A stretch of DNA of 64,000 nucleotides from contig JAFEKR010000013.1 of assembly GCA_019022495.1 (NCBI GenBank), positions 62,001 to 126,000 of the forward strand, in the 5' to 3' direction. The stretch comes from Epichloe hybrida (lineage: Eukaryota > Ascomycota > Sordariomycetes > Hypocreales > Clavicipitaceae). Below, piece by piece: positions 48,345 to 59,274 of the stretch; the stretch's first letter is position 1; each line of letters starts with the position of its first letter. The translations under genes and the position numbers were made by a program. The notes under the pieces are model-generated. The model saw nothing but the letters and a program-made list of their open reading frames with translations, was not told where the DNA came from and searched no databases.

Positions 48345-51300
48345 CTAGTAACTTCTCTTTTTAGAAAGAAAGTAAGGTAGGATAAATCTAATACTAAAAG
48401 AGGGAATTAGCGAGTATATGAATGAAATAAGCCTATATAAGGATAAGTGGGTCCGATGTTAAATTCGGACTCCCTATTGGTTAACAATGTAATGCAAAGA
48501 AAATCGCTTAATCCGCGGATTAGAAAGCGGGCTTAATTAGAAGCTTCCAAAAGCTCAAAAACGCAATAAAAATCAGGATCATTCAAAATGAACACAAGTG
48601 AATACAGGGGATTAAAATAAGGGCTTCTCATTAGCTCGGCTATAGTTAGACTAGACTCTTGTTAATCTTATCCAGTCTCCAGTCTCTTCACCTAGCCTTT
48701 AACTCAAATTATAGCTTCATTTAAGTCAATAAAGGTCTCAAGGCTCTTATTTAGGGATGTCTTTATTATTACATTAGCAAGGTTATCATTGCCATTAATC
48801 CATCATACTTTGTAGATCTCTCGTCACTTATACGATTACTAAAGTGCTATAATGTCAATCATAAGGCGCTTCTCCTTTATAAAGCCTAGCTTCATAAGAT
48901 ACTTATATAATAAAAAAGAATCCGTACAGATAATCGTGGGGATGCGGTTAATCTTCAATCAGTCCGTGATCATATTAAGAGTTGTGGCAATTACATAGGC
49001 TATATTAGTACCTTATACCATTAAGTACAGTTTAGAAGCAAGGGCGCTATAGGTCACACGCTTACTCTTCGTTAAGCTATATATAATAATATTGCCTTTT
49101 AAGGTAAATATATTATCTTTCGCCTCTTCGTTACTAATAACAATCACGTATCCTATCTAGGAACTCAGATCTTTATTATTAGCAAGGGATCCATCCACAA
49201 ACACAAACAACTTCACATTCTCAAGGTCTAGAGGGATATAATATAGGCCTCGGTCTTGATATTAGATCTACTAGTCAAGTCGCTTATTCAATCAAGTTAT
49301 ATCATTAGGAGTTGGATCTTAATGTTATGCTACGATTAAGAGGTCATAAAGGGCTTCAGGTTAATAAACAGTTGTAATATAACTTTCTCGTGCTTATTAT
49401 TCAACGTAATCTTGTTTTATAGTTAGCGATTATAGGTTAATCTACCTAATTTTCTTACTCTAGCCTTTCTGACGCAGTTCTATCAAATTATTAGCGTTCT
49501 AGGTAAGGATATAACTATTAAAGATAAGGGGATTCTTAGCTAATAGCTTCTGCTTTAGCTTCGCTAAGAAATTCGCCTTCTGTAGTTCCTTCTCTTTAAG
49601 GTCGTAGAAATCCTAGTCACTAAGGCCTAGTATATTATTAGTCTGCATACTAACTACTCTAAAGAGGTTATTATCATTCTCTTCCATAATTAGCAAGCAT
49701 AGGTCGTAGGATAAGGTTATTATCTTAAGCATTTCTTTATAATAGCGGAAGTAAGTTACGAACTAGTGGGTTCTAGCTTCTATGATTTCGTACAAAGGTT
49801 TAATAACTTCCATGATAGTTCCTTCGGGGAACAGATATGCTATCTGCTTAGGTAATATAGTAATAATCAATCTTATAAGTTGTGTTTTCAATTACATGTA
49901 AGCTTACGTGATATCTCGAATCCATAGGATAATTCCTCTAGATCTAAGCGATGGTGTGATCGCAACAATTAATCATTAGCTTAATCTTTAGATTGTTAGG
50001 GATTAGGTTAGGATGAATTCCTTCCCTTTATTATTTATCCCTTAAATCACAAGTTATGACTTCTTGTACAGCGCAGCTATTCCCTTGCCTTTGATTTCTC
50101 TCACTATACGAGATTTAAAGAGTCTCTCGTTACTATGCTTAGTAGGATCGAATAGCGTAAATCTAAACACGTTATAGGCTTGTAAAGCATTAATCTTAAT
50201 CTAATCTAATAGCTTAAAGGGCTTGCCTAGGGTTATAATCTTTTCTTCTTAATGTAATTAAAGGGCTAGATCCTAATCAGCTTCTTCCTTTACTATAATA
50301 AATACTACGCTTAACTTGCTATTAGCTATAATTTCCTCTATCAATACCTCTTCTTAGTCTTCGTTTACTAAGTACGTAGTTGCTATGTATTCTATTCCTA
50401 TGAGATTAAATTAAACCGTAAGCTTCTTTCGTAGTCTTCTACACTTTCTCTTAGGCTATAGGAGTTCCTTGTTTATTTCTAAAGCTTCTAGGATAATCTC
50501 TTTAATTATCAGGGTCTCATCTGTATCTATAGCTTAGTTTTCACCTCTAGATATTAACTTACGAAGTTCTTTAGTATAGTATAGGTTATAATAGTATAGT
50601 TTAATAACTATTAATTAGAATCTTATTAGTCTATGAGGTATTTAAAGGGTATAGGTTTCTCTATTAGTAGTAAGAAGCTTATAGGGGCTATGCTATCTAT
50701 CTTTCTCTCTCTAGACGCGTACATCTAACTATAGCGGAAGTTAGTGCATTAGCAGCATATCTAGGCTATTTCAGGTTCTTAGAGCATTATAAACCTATTG
50801 CTTTGCTAGAAGTCATTAGACTTTATTAGTGGCTTTACAAATTGCTTTAGCTTATTAAATAACAAATACACTTAGCGGTGACTCGTTAGTTATTCGTGAA
50901 TATACACTAAAGACAAGAATCATAGGGATAAGACTATTAGGGCCTGCTAAGTCATTCATAGCTTTCACAGCCATCTAAAGTCGTTGCTTAGGCGTAAGAT
51001 CTTAACCTATAAAGTCTATAATAATTATATAAGCTCGCCGTAATAGTCTGTAATAGCGTTTAACTTTTCCAATGCTATTATGGGCCTTGACTAGAACTTC
51101 ATTAATCTTAATTAATAATAATCATGCATAATACTTAAATTCTACTAATGCAAAGTTCTTTCTAGCATCGTGGATAATCTATTCTAGTGGACTAAGGTAG
51201 GTGTTAATCTAGCATTCACGTAAGGCATTCCAAATATCACGTGCCTTCTGCTTATTTAGATTAAGAAACTAGGCTACTTAAAACAAGGTTATAGAATCAA

Positions 51301-53775
51301 TAATATGAAGAATAGGTCGTCCGTCAATCTAAATAATATTAACTATGATCTTATAGTTAAACTCATGGTCATCTTTAATTATAAACTTGAATCTACCTAG
51401 GGCCTTTCTATTTATTTAACAATAGTAGCAAATTTTAGTTAATTATTTAATAGCCTTTGCTTCAATATCATAGCTAGCTCGGTTTAGTATCTTCGTGAGG
51501 CATTTAACTAATAAGTGACCAAATTGTTAATATAGTTAACAGAGTTCTGTTTCTAATAGGTAGAAAGCTACCGTTTCTCTGGCTTCTAGAGTCCACCAAA
51601 GATATCCCTATTTCCTAATAATAGGGACTATCTTATTATCTTGGATTAATACGTTCGCAAGGTTATTTACCTTAACACGTAACCTATCTATATCATCTAA
51701 AGAAAATAAGAAAGGCATATGTGTGTTAATCACATAGAAAGGGATTTTACCTAGTTTTATTAGTACGTTAACTACTTCCCTTGTGATTGCGTTTCTAGCA
51801 CCAAATTCAATCATCTTCTCTGGAGTTAGTTTGATCTTTAGCGATAGTATTAATCTTAGTAAAGCTTATACTTATCTAATTCTAGCTGTTAAAATACCTA
51901 AGGCTCCTGTGTTAGGTATTATCCCTTAGAAAACTTCTTTAGAGTAATATTCCTCTAAAATGTAAGAGGTTTTTATATTATTAAAGGGATTATGCTTAAG
52001 GTATACGTGCTTAAATGATTTATCTCTTAGGATATTAATAACGTTGCTATTATCTAGTTAAAGTCCTAATGTGAAGAATTATATAATACTTAGCTAGTTG
52101 AACTTTAATGTGAAGGTCTCTTTAGCATTGTTATCCTTATCTTCGTTATTATTAGATTTAACAAAGGTTTTGGCTAATTCCTATGCTCCATTAGTAAGGT
52201 TATTAGCTTCTTTAGATGCTTAGCTTTCATAGGCCGCGAGAAATGCCTAATACTTTTTCTCTGTTAGCGGTGATTAGTATCTCTTATTCTTTTACTAATA
52301 TTCTTTTGCCTCTTTTTAGTCTTTCTCTAGATGGTTCGTTAACTAGCATCTATTCTTATTATAAACATAGCATTTACTATAGTTATGGCCTTAGTTACAG
52401 TAACCATAGCCTCTGCCTTAACCTTATTAATTATATAGTTAATTGTAATGGCAGTCTATAAACATCACCTCTAATTTATTAGTATTAGTAGTACTAATAG
52501 TGCTTTAATTAAATTAGGTAGCTGATTTGTTAGCTTTGGCGATAGAGATTGATTTACGGAGGTCTCTAGTAAGTCCTTTAAAGCTAGGTGAATAATTATA
52601 TTTAGCTTGCCTGCATTCTAGAACACTAGAAATTGCGCTTAGGGTCTGATAATAGAGTTCTATATTAACTATTAATAGGGGAAAGAGTCCTCTGTGGACA
52701 TGTTTAAGGGTTGTGAGTAGAATCTTAAGATAATCTAGCTTAGATTTATCTGGATTAGTAGCGATAATGTTCCTAAGTGTTATACCGTTCCATTCTTGGT
52801 GATAGAACTACTAGTTGCTTTCTGTCTTGAATTGCTAACGAACATCGTTAACCATTTATTCGTATATAAAGCCTTTATTTGCTAGATAATTAAGGTAATA
52901 CTATTTGGCATTACCTAAAAGCATAATAGGAAGAGCCTTATGTATATATTCCTATAGGAGATTTAGTCTGTTATATTTATTCTAGAATAAGTTAACTTTT
53001 AGCGTAAGGAAGTTATATATCTTCCCGCTATAATAGTCATTATTCTTATAGCTCTTTATAAGTTCTAAGATCTTTCTCACGATTTAATCTTCAGATAGGA
53101 TTATCACTATTTGCATAGCTAGGGTCATTTGTTAAATTAGTTATTCTAGGATAATTAGCGGAATTATCAGATTCATCGGGGGTTAAGGTATGTTTCTTCT
53201 TAGAGGTAGTTATATAGCTAGAGGGTTGTTTAAAGCGGGATTGTGAGGGTTATTAATTAGGGGATTATATATAGGAGGGTTATATACTAAAGGGTAATTA
53301 ATAGGGGCAGTGTGAATTAAAGGGCTTGTGATCAGAGGGCTTTTAAGGGCAGGATTGTTTAAAGAGAGGAATTTGCCTATAGTGATTTGCTTTGTAATTT
53401 CGTTTTTAAGCCACTATAATATTATTTCTTCTTTAAGGACTTAAATTAATAATTTGATAATCTTACTGCTTTAATTTTAAATAATATAGACGCTATTCTT
53501 ATGTAAGCAGTCTTGTAATTCGCACACCAAAGGTTATGAAGCTTAATCAAGTGTTTCTTTCGTCTAGCCATTAAGGTTATTATAGAAAATCTCCTAAAGA
53601 GTAAGATCTTTATATTAACCGCTCTCATAGACATTAATCATCTAAGCAAGATAGTTATTAAGCTCCCATTCCTTAGCAGTCTAAGAATCTAGTTCTCTTA
53701 AGCTTTTCTAGTTAGTAGTAATAACTAAGGCATACTTTTAAAGTCATAGAGGTAAGCTTACTTTATCAGGTCTTA
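48114..53775 (-). mobile_element. Copia element A2, truncated copy of family A
   Basis: One LTR at the left (48,114-48,344) followed by 5.4 kb collinear with A1 13,351 to about 18,780. The equivalent of A1 18,781-19,400, including the second LTR, is missing. Differences from A1 are overwhelmingly transitions, A2 being less mutated. The left flank GTATA (48,109-48,113) is a candidate target duplication with no partner. Coding direction is minus; no frame is intact. The break at about 53,775 joins non-transposon DNA. Confidence 0.88.
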
Positions 53776-54780
53776 AATATTACTTACCCCTGCGGGCTAG
53801 TATATGTATGCTAAGCTCTATGTCACGTGGTGTGACAGTAACAGAAAAAGAAATTTAAAAATCGATACTTCTTAAAAATCCGTGTCTTCGTCTGAATACG
53901 ATGAGTGGTCACGTCATAAGGAATTGAGTTAGAGTTGAGGTTTGAATTCCTGGCAGCAGTGGCAGGAGCAACTTCAAGTTATTGGGCATATCGAATTTTT
54001 CACCTTTACTAACACGATAGGACAAGTTAATGCGACCGATGAGCAAACTAACCAATTATGCCACAAAAACCTGTCCTGCATGGCCAAGCTGTGACTATCG
54101 CGTTCTTTACCAAGATCAATTAAAGCAGACTAGCATCTGTTAAGCGCTAAGGTCTAGCAGCGCAACTCAACGATAGTAAGTCGTTCACGCGATCTCTTCT
54201 ATTCGTGCGGCGATGGCCGAAGCGTACTACACCGTTATGACAGCTGGGAGCGGAAGCTGATGATGCTAAGAGCCGGGGATACCGGTTCTGTTTTTATACA
54301 TGCATACATATAAAAATGCTTAATCTGCTAATATGTTGAATATTGCTACTTGCATAGTTTTGAGCTACAATGCACCCAATACATCAAAAGTAGTCAGTCC
54401 ACTCAGCTAAATGCTGTCCCATTTATTCGTCAACCTACTTTGCATTGGCAATCAAGTCAGAATACTTTGCCAATACCTCCGTCCAAATCAGCTCCAAAGT
54501 ATTGTAATCCACCCAATCAGGGGCAGAAATCAGCACAGCATTAATGACAGTCTCTTTGCTAACATTCGGGTTTCGCTTAATGGCTTTGACGTAAGTATCA
54601 CGCAACTGAATGAGAAGCGAGAATTGAGTGATGGCAAGTTGTTGGTCAGCAAGACATTTGTCAAGACTGTCCAGACTTGCAGGGAAATCAGTCGAAAAGG
54701 TAGGTTTGTGGCCCGTTGGGAGCAAATCCTTCATTTCTGAGGCGACTTTCTGGAAAGTGCTGATCCCGTCTACCGTCTTA
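53776..54780. other. 1-kb island of normal base composition inside the AT-rich block
   Basis: Composition switches sharply at both ends: A2 to the left, a LINE fragment to the right. CpA, TpG and CpG are all common, so this DNA escaped RIP. It contains the gene fragment at 54,435-54,780. The rest (53,776-54,434) has no clear gene. It may be the 3' flank of that fragment. Confidence 0.8.
54435..54780 (-). pseudogene. 5'-truncated gene fragment of unknown function
   Basis: On the minus strand an open frame enters from the LINE junction at 54,780 and runs about 114 codons to a stop at 54,435-54,437. It first gives TVDGISTFQKVASE, then an in-frame Met at 54,734 and 98 further residues. The latter are mostly helical-looking and soluble (for example LADQQLAITQFSLLIQLRD and WVDYNTLELIWTEVLAKY). 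No signal peptide, membrane segment or motif is evident and I do not recognise the family. Because the frame is open right up to the junction, it looks like the C-terminal end of a host gene cut off by rearrangement or LINE-associated joining. Confidence 0.55.
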
Positions 54781-55072
54781 TTTTATATTATCTAGATGTT
54801 TAAATTAGATCTAGTTTATTATAGGGTTATTCTTACCGCTCTAAATGTTAAACTATTCTATTCCTATGTTTAGGTAGTAGTAGCTTTATACTAGCCCCCT
54901 TTCTCCTAAGTTAATTACTATTAGTATGTTTGCACTCTTACTACTAGCTTTATTATAATATAATATTATAGGGGGGGGTAAATAGAGGTAAGGAATTCAA
55001 ATATTAATGTGGTTTGTATTTTAGAGGCAATTCTAGACCTTTAGAGCGGTGCGGAAGTTTGTGCGAAGGTTT
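54781..55072 (-). mobile_element. 5'-end fragment of the Tad-like LINE, reversed
   Basis: The reverse complement matches 27,368 to about 27,660 (AACCTTCGCACAAACTTCCG onward, including the C run and the CCTCTATTTACCCC segment). It stops at about 54,781, so it keeps the 5' end but has lost everything 3' of it. That is the opposite of usual LINE truncation. Confidence 0.9.
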
Positions 55073-55344
55073 TATAAAATCAATAGCTTATATATATTAT
55101 TATAATATATGTATTACTTTTATTACTTATATAACTTAAAATATTATTAGTGTTAAAGTTTAATTAAGAATAAATAAGTAATAAATTAATATAATATAAA
55201 TATAAGTATTTATAAGTAAATTACTATAAAAAAGCTAGACTTTTTAGTTAGTTAGTATTTAAAGGTTTTTTAAAATATTAATAAAATAAAATTCCTTTCT
55301 TTTTTATGTTTTTTAATATTATACTATTTATAATTTTATACTAA

Positions 55345-55975
55345 TAAAAAGTAAGTCCTAATATAACTATAAGACTTACTTAAGTATATTTCTCTCTTTT
55401 AAACTAAAATTATATAACTAAGCAAAGAGATTACTATATTTATAGTATAACTAATAAGACTTACTTTTAGACTTACTTTTTTATATATATTTCTTTTTAG
55501 CTAGAATTATATAACTAAGTAAAGAGATAATACTAGGTTTATAGTGTAACTAATAAGGCCCATTTTAGACCCACTTTTGTATATATGTTGTTTAAGCTAG
55601 AATTATATAACTAAGTAAAGAGATAATACTAGGTTTATAGTATAACTAATAGGACCCACTTTTAGACCCACTTTTGTATATATGTTTTTTAGCTAGAATT
55701 ATATAACTAAGTAAAGAGATAATACTAGGTTTATAGTATAACTAATAGGACCCACTTTTAGACCCACTTTTGTATATATGTTTTTTAGCTAGAATTATAT
55801 AACTAAGTAAAGAGATAATACTAGGTTTATAGTATAACTAATAGGACCCACTTTTAGACCTACTTCTGTATATATGTTTTTTTAGCTAGAATTATATAAC
55901 TAAGTAAAGAGATAATACTAGGTTTATAGTATAACCAATTAGACCCACTTTTAGATCCACTTTTAAAAACACTTT
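55345..55975 (+). repeat. Tandem array of 94-98 bp units, about six copies
   Basis: Units are anchored by CTAGAATTATATAACTAAGT at 55,501, 55,599, 55,693, 55,789 and 55,886, with a diverged unit at about 55,402. Each carries GACCCACTTTTAGACCCACTT. Related sequence in reverse orientation occurs in D3 at about 58,370-58,660. Confidence 0.92.
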
Positions 55976-56628
55976 ATAACTAAGTAAGTAAGCTAAAAGT
56001 AGTATAAATAATTAAACTTACTTTTAAAGCTTATTTATTTATTTACTTAATATTAAAAAAAATAGTATATATATTATAATTATTCTTTATATAATATTTT
56101 AACCTTTCTTTATAAACTTTTCCTAGGTTTTTTCCTTCTCTTTTAGTTTAAAAAAGGTTAAAAGCTAATATAATTTATTATAATTATAATAAAATAGCTT
56201 AATAGTAAAAGAAGTATTTATTAAATAAGTGTTAATTTTCTCTTTATAATAAATTCCTTATATATATAAGTATATTTTTATTAGAGTTTTAATCTTATTT
56301 ATTTAGAATTATAAATTATTTCTTTAGGGTAAATATTATATTTAAAGCAAAAATACTATATTAAAATGCATAGTAAATCCTATAAAGAAGCTAGAAAGAT
56401 AGGATAACCTTTAAAATATAAAGAATAAATATTACTATAAGTTAAGTTTAGATAATACTATTTATAGCTACCCTATATATATATATAGCTTAATAGTCTA
56501 AATTAGCTAAACCTTTATAATTCTATAACTAAATACCTAAATAGTATAAAATTTTAAGGATATCTTATTTAGATTATATTAAAAATCTACTATATAATAA
56601 GTATATATACTACCTTACCTTTTTCATA

Positions 56629-56960
56629 ATATATTGTATTGTATTGTATTGTAATGTATTGTATTGTATTGTAATGTATTGTATTGTATTGTATTGTAAT
56701 GTATTGTATTGTATTGTAATGTATTGTATTGTATTGTAATGTATTGTATTGTATTGTAATGTATTGTATTGTATTGTAATGTATTGTATTGTATTGTAAT
56801 GTATTGTATTGTATTGTATGTATTGTATTGTATTGTATGTATTGTATTGTATTGTAATGTATTGTATTGTATTGTATGTATTGTATTGTAATGTATTGTA
56901 TTGTATTGTATTATAATGTATTGTATTGTATTGTATTGTATTGTATTGTATTATAGAATA
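56629..56960. repeat. Pentamer satellite TATTG / TGTAT with interspersed TAATG
   Basis: About 330 bp built from TATTGTATTGTAATG-type units with occasional length changes. Confidence 0.95.
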
Positions 56961-57261
56961 ATTGTATTATAATATATTTTTATATAATAAATAATTATAA
57001 TAAATTATAGAAAATAGATATAAGCATAGGAAGACCCTTAATATATTAAGAAAAAAGCATTCTTTAAAATAGATATAAAAGAATATTACTAAGATATTAT
57101 ATATTTAAAATAAGCTTACTTTTCTAAATAAGCTAAAACTTTATAGATTTTTAAATAAATAACTAAACTATATAGAAAAATAAGGATACTATAATTAGAT
57201 TACTTAAAAAACTACTATATAATAAATTTATATTAGACCCCACTTTTAATTTTCCCTAACA

Positions 57262-57395
57262 ATACATTGTATTGTATATATTGTATTGTATTGTATTGTA
57301 TTTTTAATACAATACAATACACAATACAATACATAGGGCAATACAATACAATACAATACATCGAAGGGCCAAAAATTACAATACAATACAATACA
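57262..57395. repeat. Inverted pentamer arrays (ATTGTATTGT then ACAATACAAT)
   Basis: A TTGTATTGTATTG run is followed, after a short AT spacer, by its reverse complement AATACAATACAATAC repeated in several blocks. It could form a large hairpin just inside the D2 terminus. Confidence 0.9.
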
Positions 57396-57406
57396 ACAAT
57401 GCTCTG

Positions 57407-57593
57407 TTCATAGCTAGAGAGCTACTACTTAGGGGTAAGTATATAAAGGTCTTAAACTCTAACCTCCTATATCTCTTATAGGTAGTCCTTATCTAAATAC
57501 CTTACTACATGTACGTGGCTATCTAGCGGCTACTTAGTCATCCGCGCAAGTCAAGGCTTATCCGAGGGCTCCATTATGTGACCGTCCTGTCCG
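57407..57593. other. 187-bp spacer of normal composition between two D termini
   Basis: Bounded by CAATGCTCTG on the left and CAGAGCTTTG on the right, so two D ends face each other. It contains CpG and TpG at normal levels. No gene is seen. Confidence 0.65.
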
Positions 57594-58978
57594 CAGAGCT
57601 TTGTATGTAGTGTAGTATTTGTAGTATTTTAGCTTTTAATGTAGTATATAGTGTAGTAGTTTATAGTGTAGTGTAGTATGTAGTGTAGTGTAGTAAATAC
57701 TACACTACACTACAAATACTACAAATGTAGTATTAGTAAAAAAAAAAGTGGGGACTTTTATTATCTTATAATATTCCTTAGATTTTTCTTAATTAGCTTA
57801 ATATTAGCCTCTTTTTTTATTATTATTTAGTTATTTAGTTATAAATTTTTAAAGTTTAAGCTTATTTAAACTATTAAGCTAATAATAGGTATAAGGTTAT
57901 TAAAGATAAACTATTTTAGTATTTATATATAGCCTAATTTTTTAGTAAATTTACAGGGTCTTAATACTTTTATAGCTTTTTTCTTAGATTTACTAATTAA
58001 TTTTAGTATATTCTTTATCTTTTAATGTAAGATTTACCCTAAAGAAATTATTTATTATTATATAAAAATAATATATTAAATATAATAATAATATATTTAT
58101 ATTAATAAGACTTTTATTATAAAGATAATATTTTATTATATTTAGTAAGAGGTTCTTTAGTAATATAACTATTTTCTTTAAATTAAAACTAATTATATTA
58201 AGTTTTTAGGTTTTTAAGGTAAAAGAAAATTAAAAAACTGTAAAAAAGCTATAATTATAAAGCTAAAATATTTTTTTAGGATATTAAAATATAAATTAAA
58301 TTAATTTCTTTTAATTATTTAATATATAAAGAAATAAGCTTTAAAACTAGGTTTAACTATTAATACTATTCTTAGCTTACTTTCTTAGTTAAATAGTTTT
58401 TTCTAAAAGTAAGTCTAAAGTAAGTTTAAAGTGGGTCTAAAGTAAGATTATTTAGTTATATCTCTTACTTAGTTATAGCTTTTATAGTTTTTTATAATCT
58501 AGTCTTATAAAGAGAAGGGATTTATAAAAGTGGGTCTAAAGTGGGTCCATTGAATTATACTTGTTACTTAGTTATAGCTTTTCTAGTTTTTTATAACATA
58601 GTCTTAGAAAAGAAGGGATTTATAAAAGTGGATCTAAAAGTGGGTCTTGTTAGATATTTCTTTTATTTATTACTAGCTTTTATACTTTTTTTATAATCTA
58701 GTTAAAGAAAAAAGAGATATTAAAGTTTATTATTATTATTATTACTATTATAGCTAAAGTACTAGTACTAGCTATATAGAAAGCTAACTAAGGTAAATAA
58801 TATATTTTTATAATTATTATTTTAAATATTATTTTAAAAAAACATAAGAAAGAAAAGTATTTTATTTTACTAATATTTTTATAAACCTTAAAATACTAAA
58901 TAACTAAAAAGTAAAGCTTTTTCTATAGTAATTTACTAATACTTACTAATATTTTTATTTAAGTTATTTATTTATTAT
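57594..58978 (-). mobile_element. D3, reversed hAT-like element copy
   Basis: Starts with CAGAGCTTTG and inverted GTAGTGTAGT arrays (57,605-57,735). It then carries the reverse complement of the tandem-unit family (GTGGGTCTAAAGTGGGTC near 58,430-58,660) and of the D1/D2 B1-target region (about 58,850-58,978). It is therefore in the opposite orientation to D2. Interrupted by LTR element E at 58,979. Confidence 0.6.
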
Positions 58979-59274
58979 TGTTAGTATCTACAGGATACCA
59001 TTGACTTACGCGTAGGGTTTTCGGGGTAAACTAAAGTGCACGTAATTATTATATATTCTAGTCTATCTCTATAAGTAAAAGAGAGATTAAATAGAAGCAA
59101 AGAGGGTATACTATTTATTATAGGAAAAGGGGCCTTAATTAGGGTTACTAGCAAAGAGGCCACATATGCTAACGCTAATCGCGGCGCGGTTAGGCTAGAC
59201 ATATGGGTTCGCAATGTAACGCGCCTAGCTAATTAAAGGCGCGTAGCCTTGTTAATATTATGCTTATTCTAACA
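58979..59274 (-). repeat. Left LTR of E
   Basis: 296 bp, TGTTAGTATCTACAGGATAC to CTTATTCTAACA. It is followed by CTAGAAACTCTCTCTTTTT, which on the minus strand is a purine tract as in family B. Confidence 0.88.

Larger units (their letters stand above)
55073..57406 (+). mobile_element. D2, right part of a hAT-like non-autonomous element
   Basis: Begins inside D at AATAGCTTATATAT, next to the LINE fragment. It contains the uninterrupted B1 target site (about 55,240-55,300), a 94-98 bp tandem array (55,345-55,975), AT-rich DNA, a pentamer satellite (56,629-56,960) and an inverted pentamer region (57,262-57,395), then ends with CAATGCTCTG (57,397-57,406). No transposase frame is seen. Confidence 0.6.

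Noticed and set aside
53985..54110. tRNA-like segment on the minus strand (TGGCATAATTGG resembles an A box, with a TTCGATATGCC stretch upstream on the plus strand)
   Set aside because: The A-to-B spacing is too long, the B-box match is weak and no acceptor or anticodon stem pairs. Not called as a tRNA or SINE.
58981..59214. Minus-strand 77-residue frame with a hydrophobic start
   Set aside because: Entirely within the E LTR.
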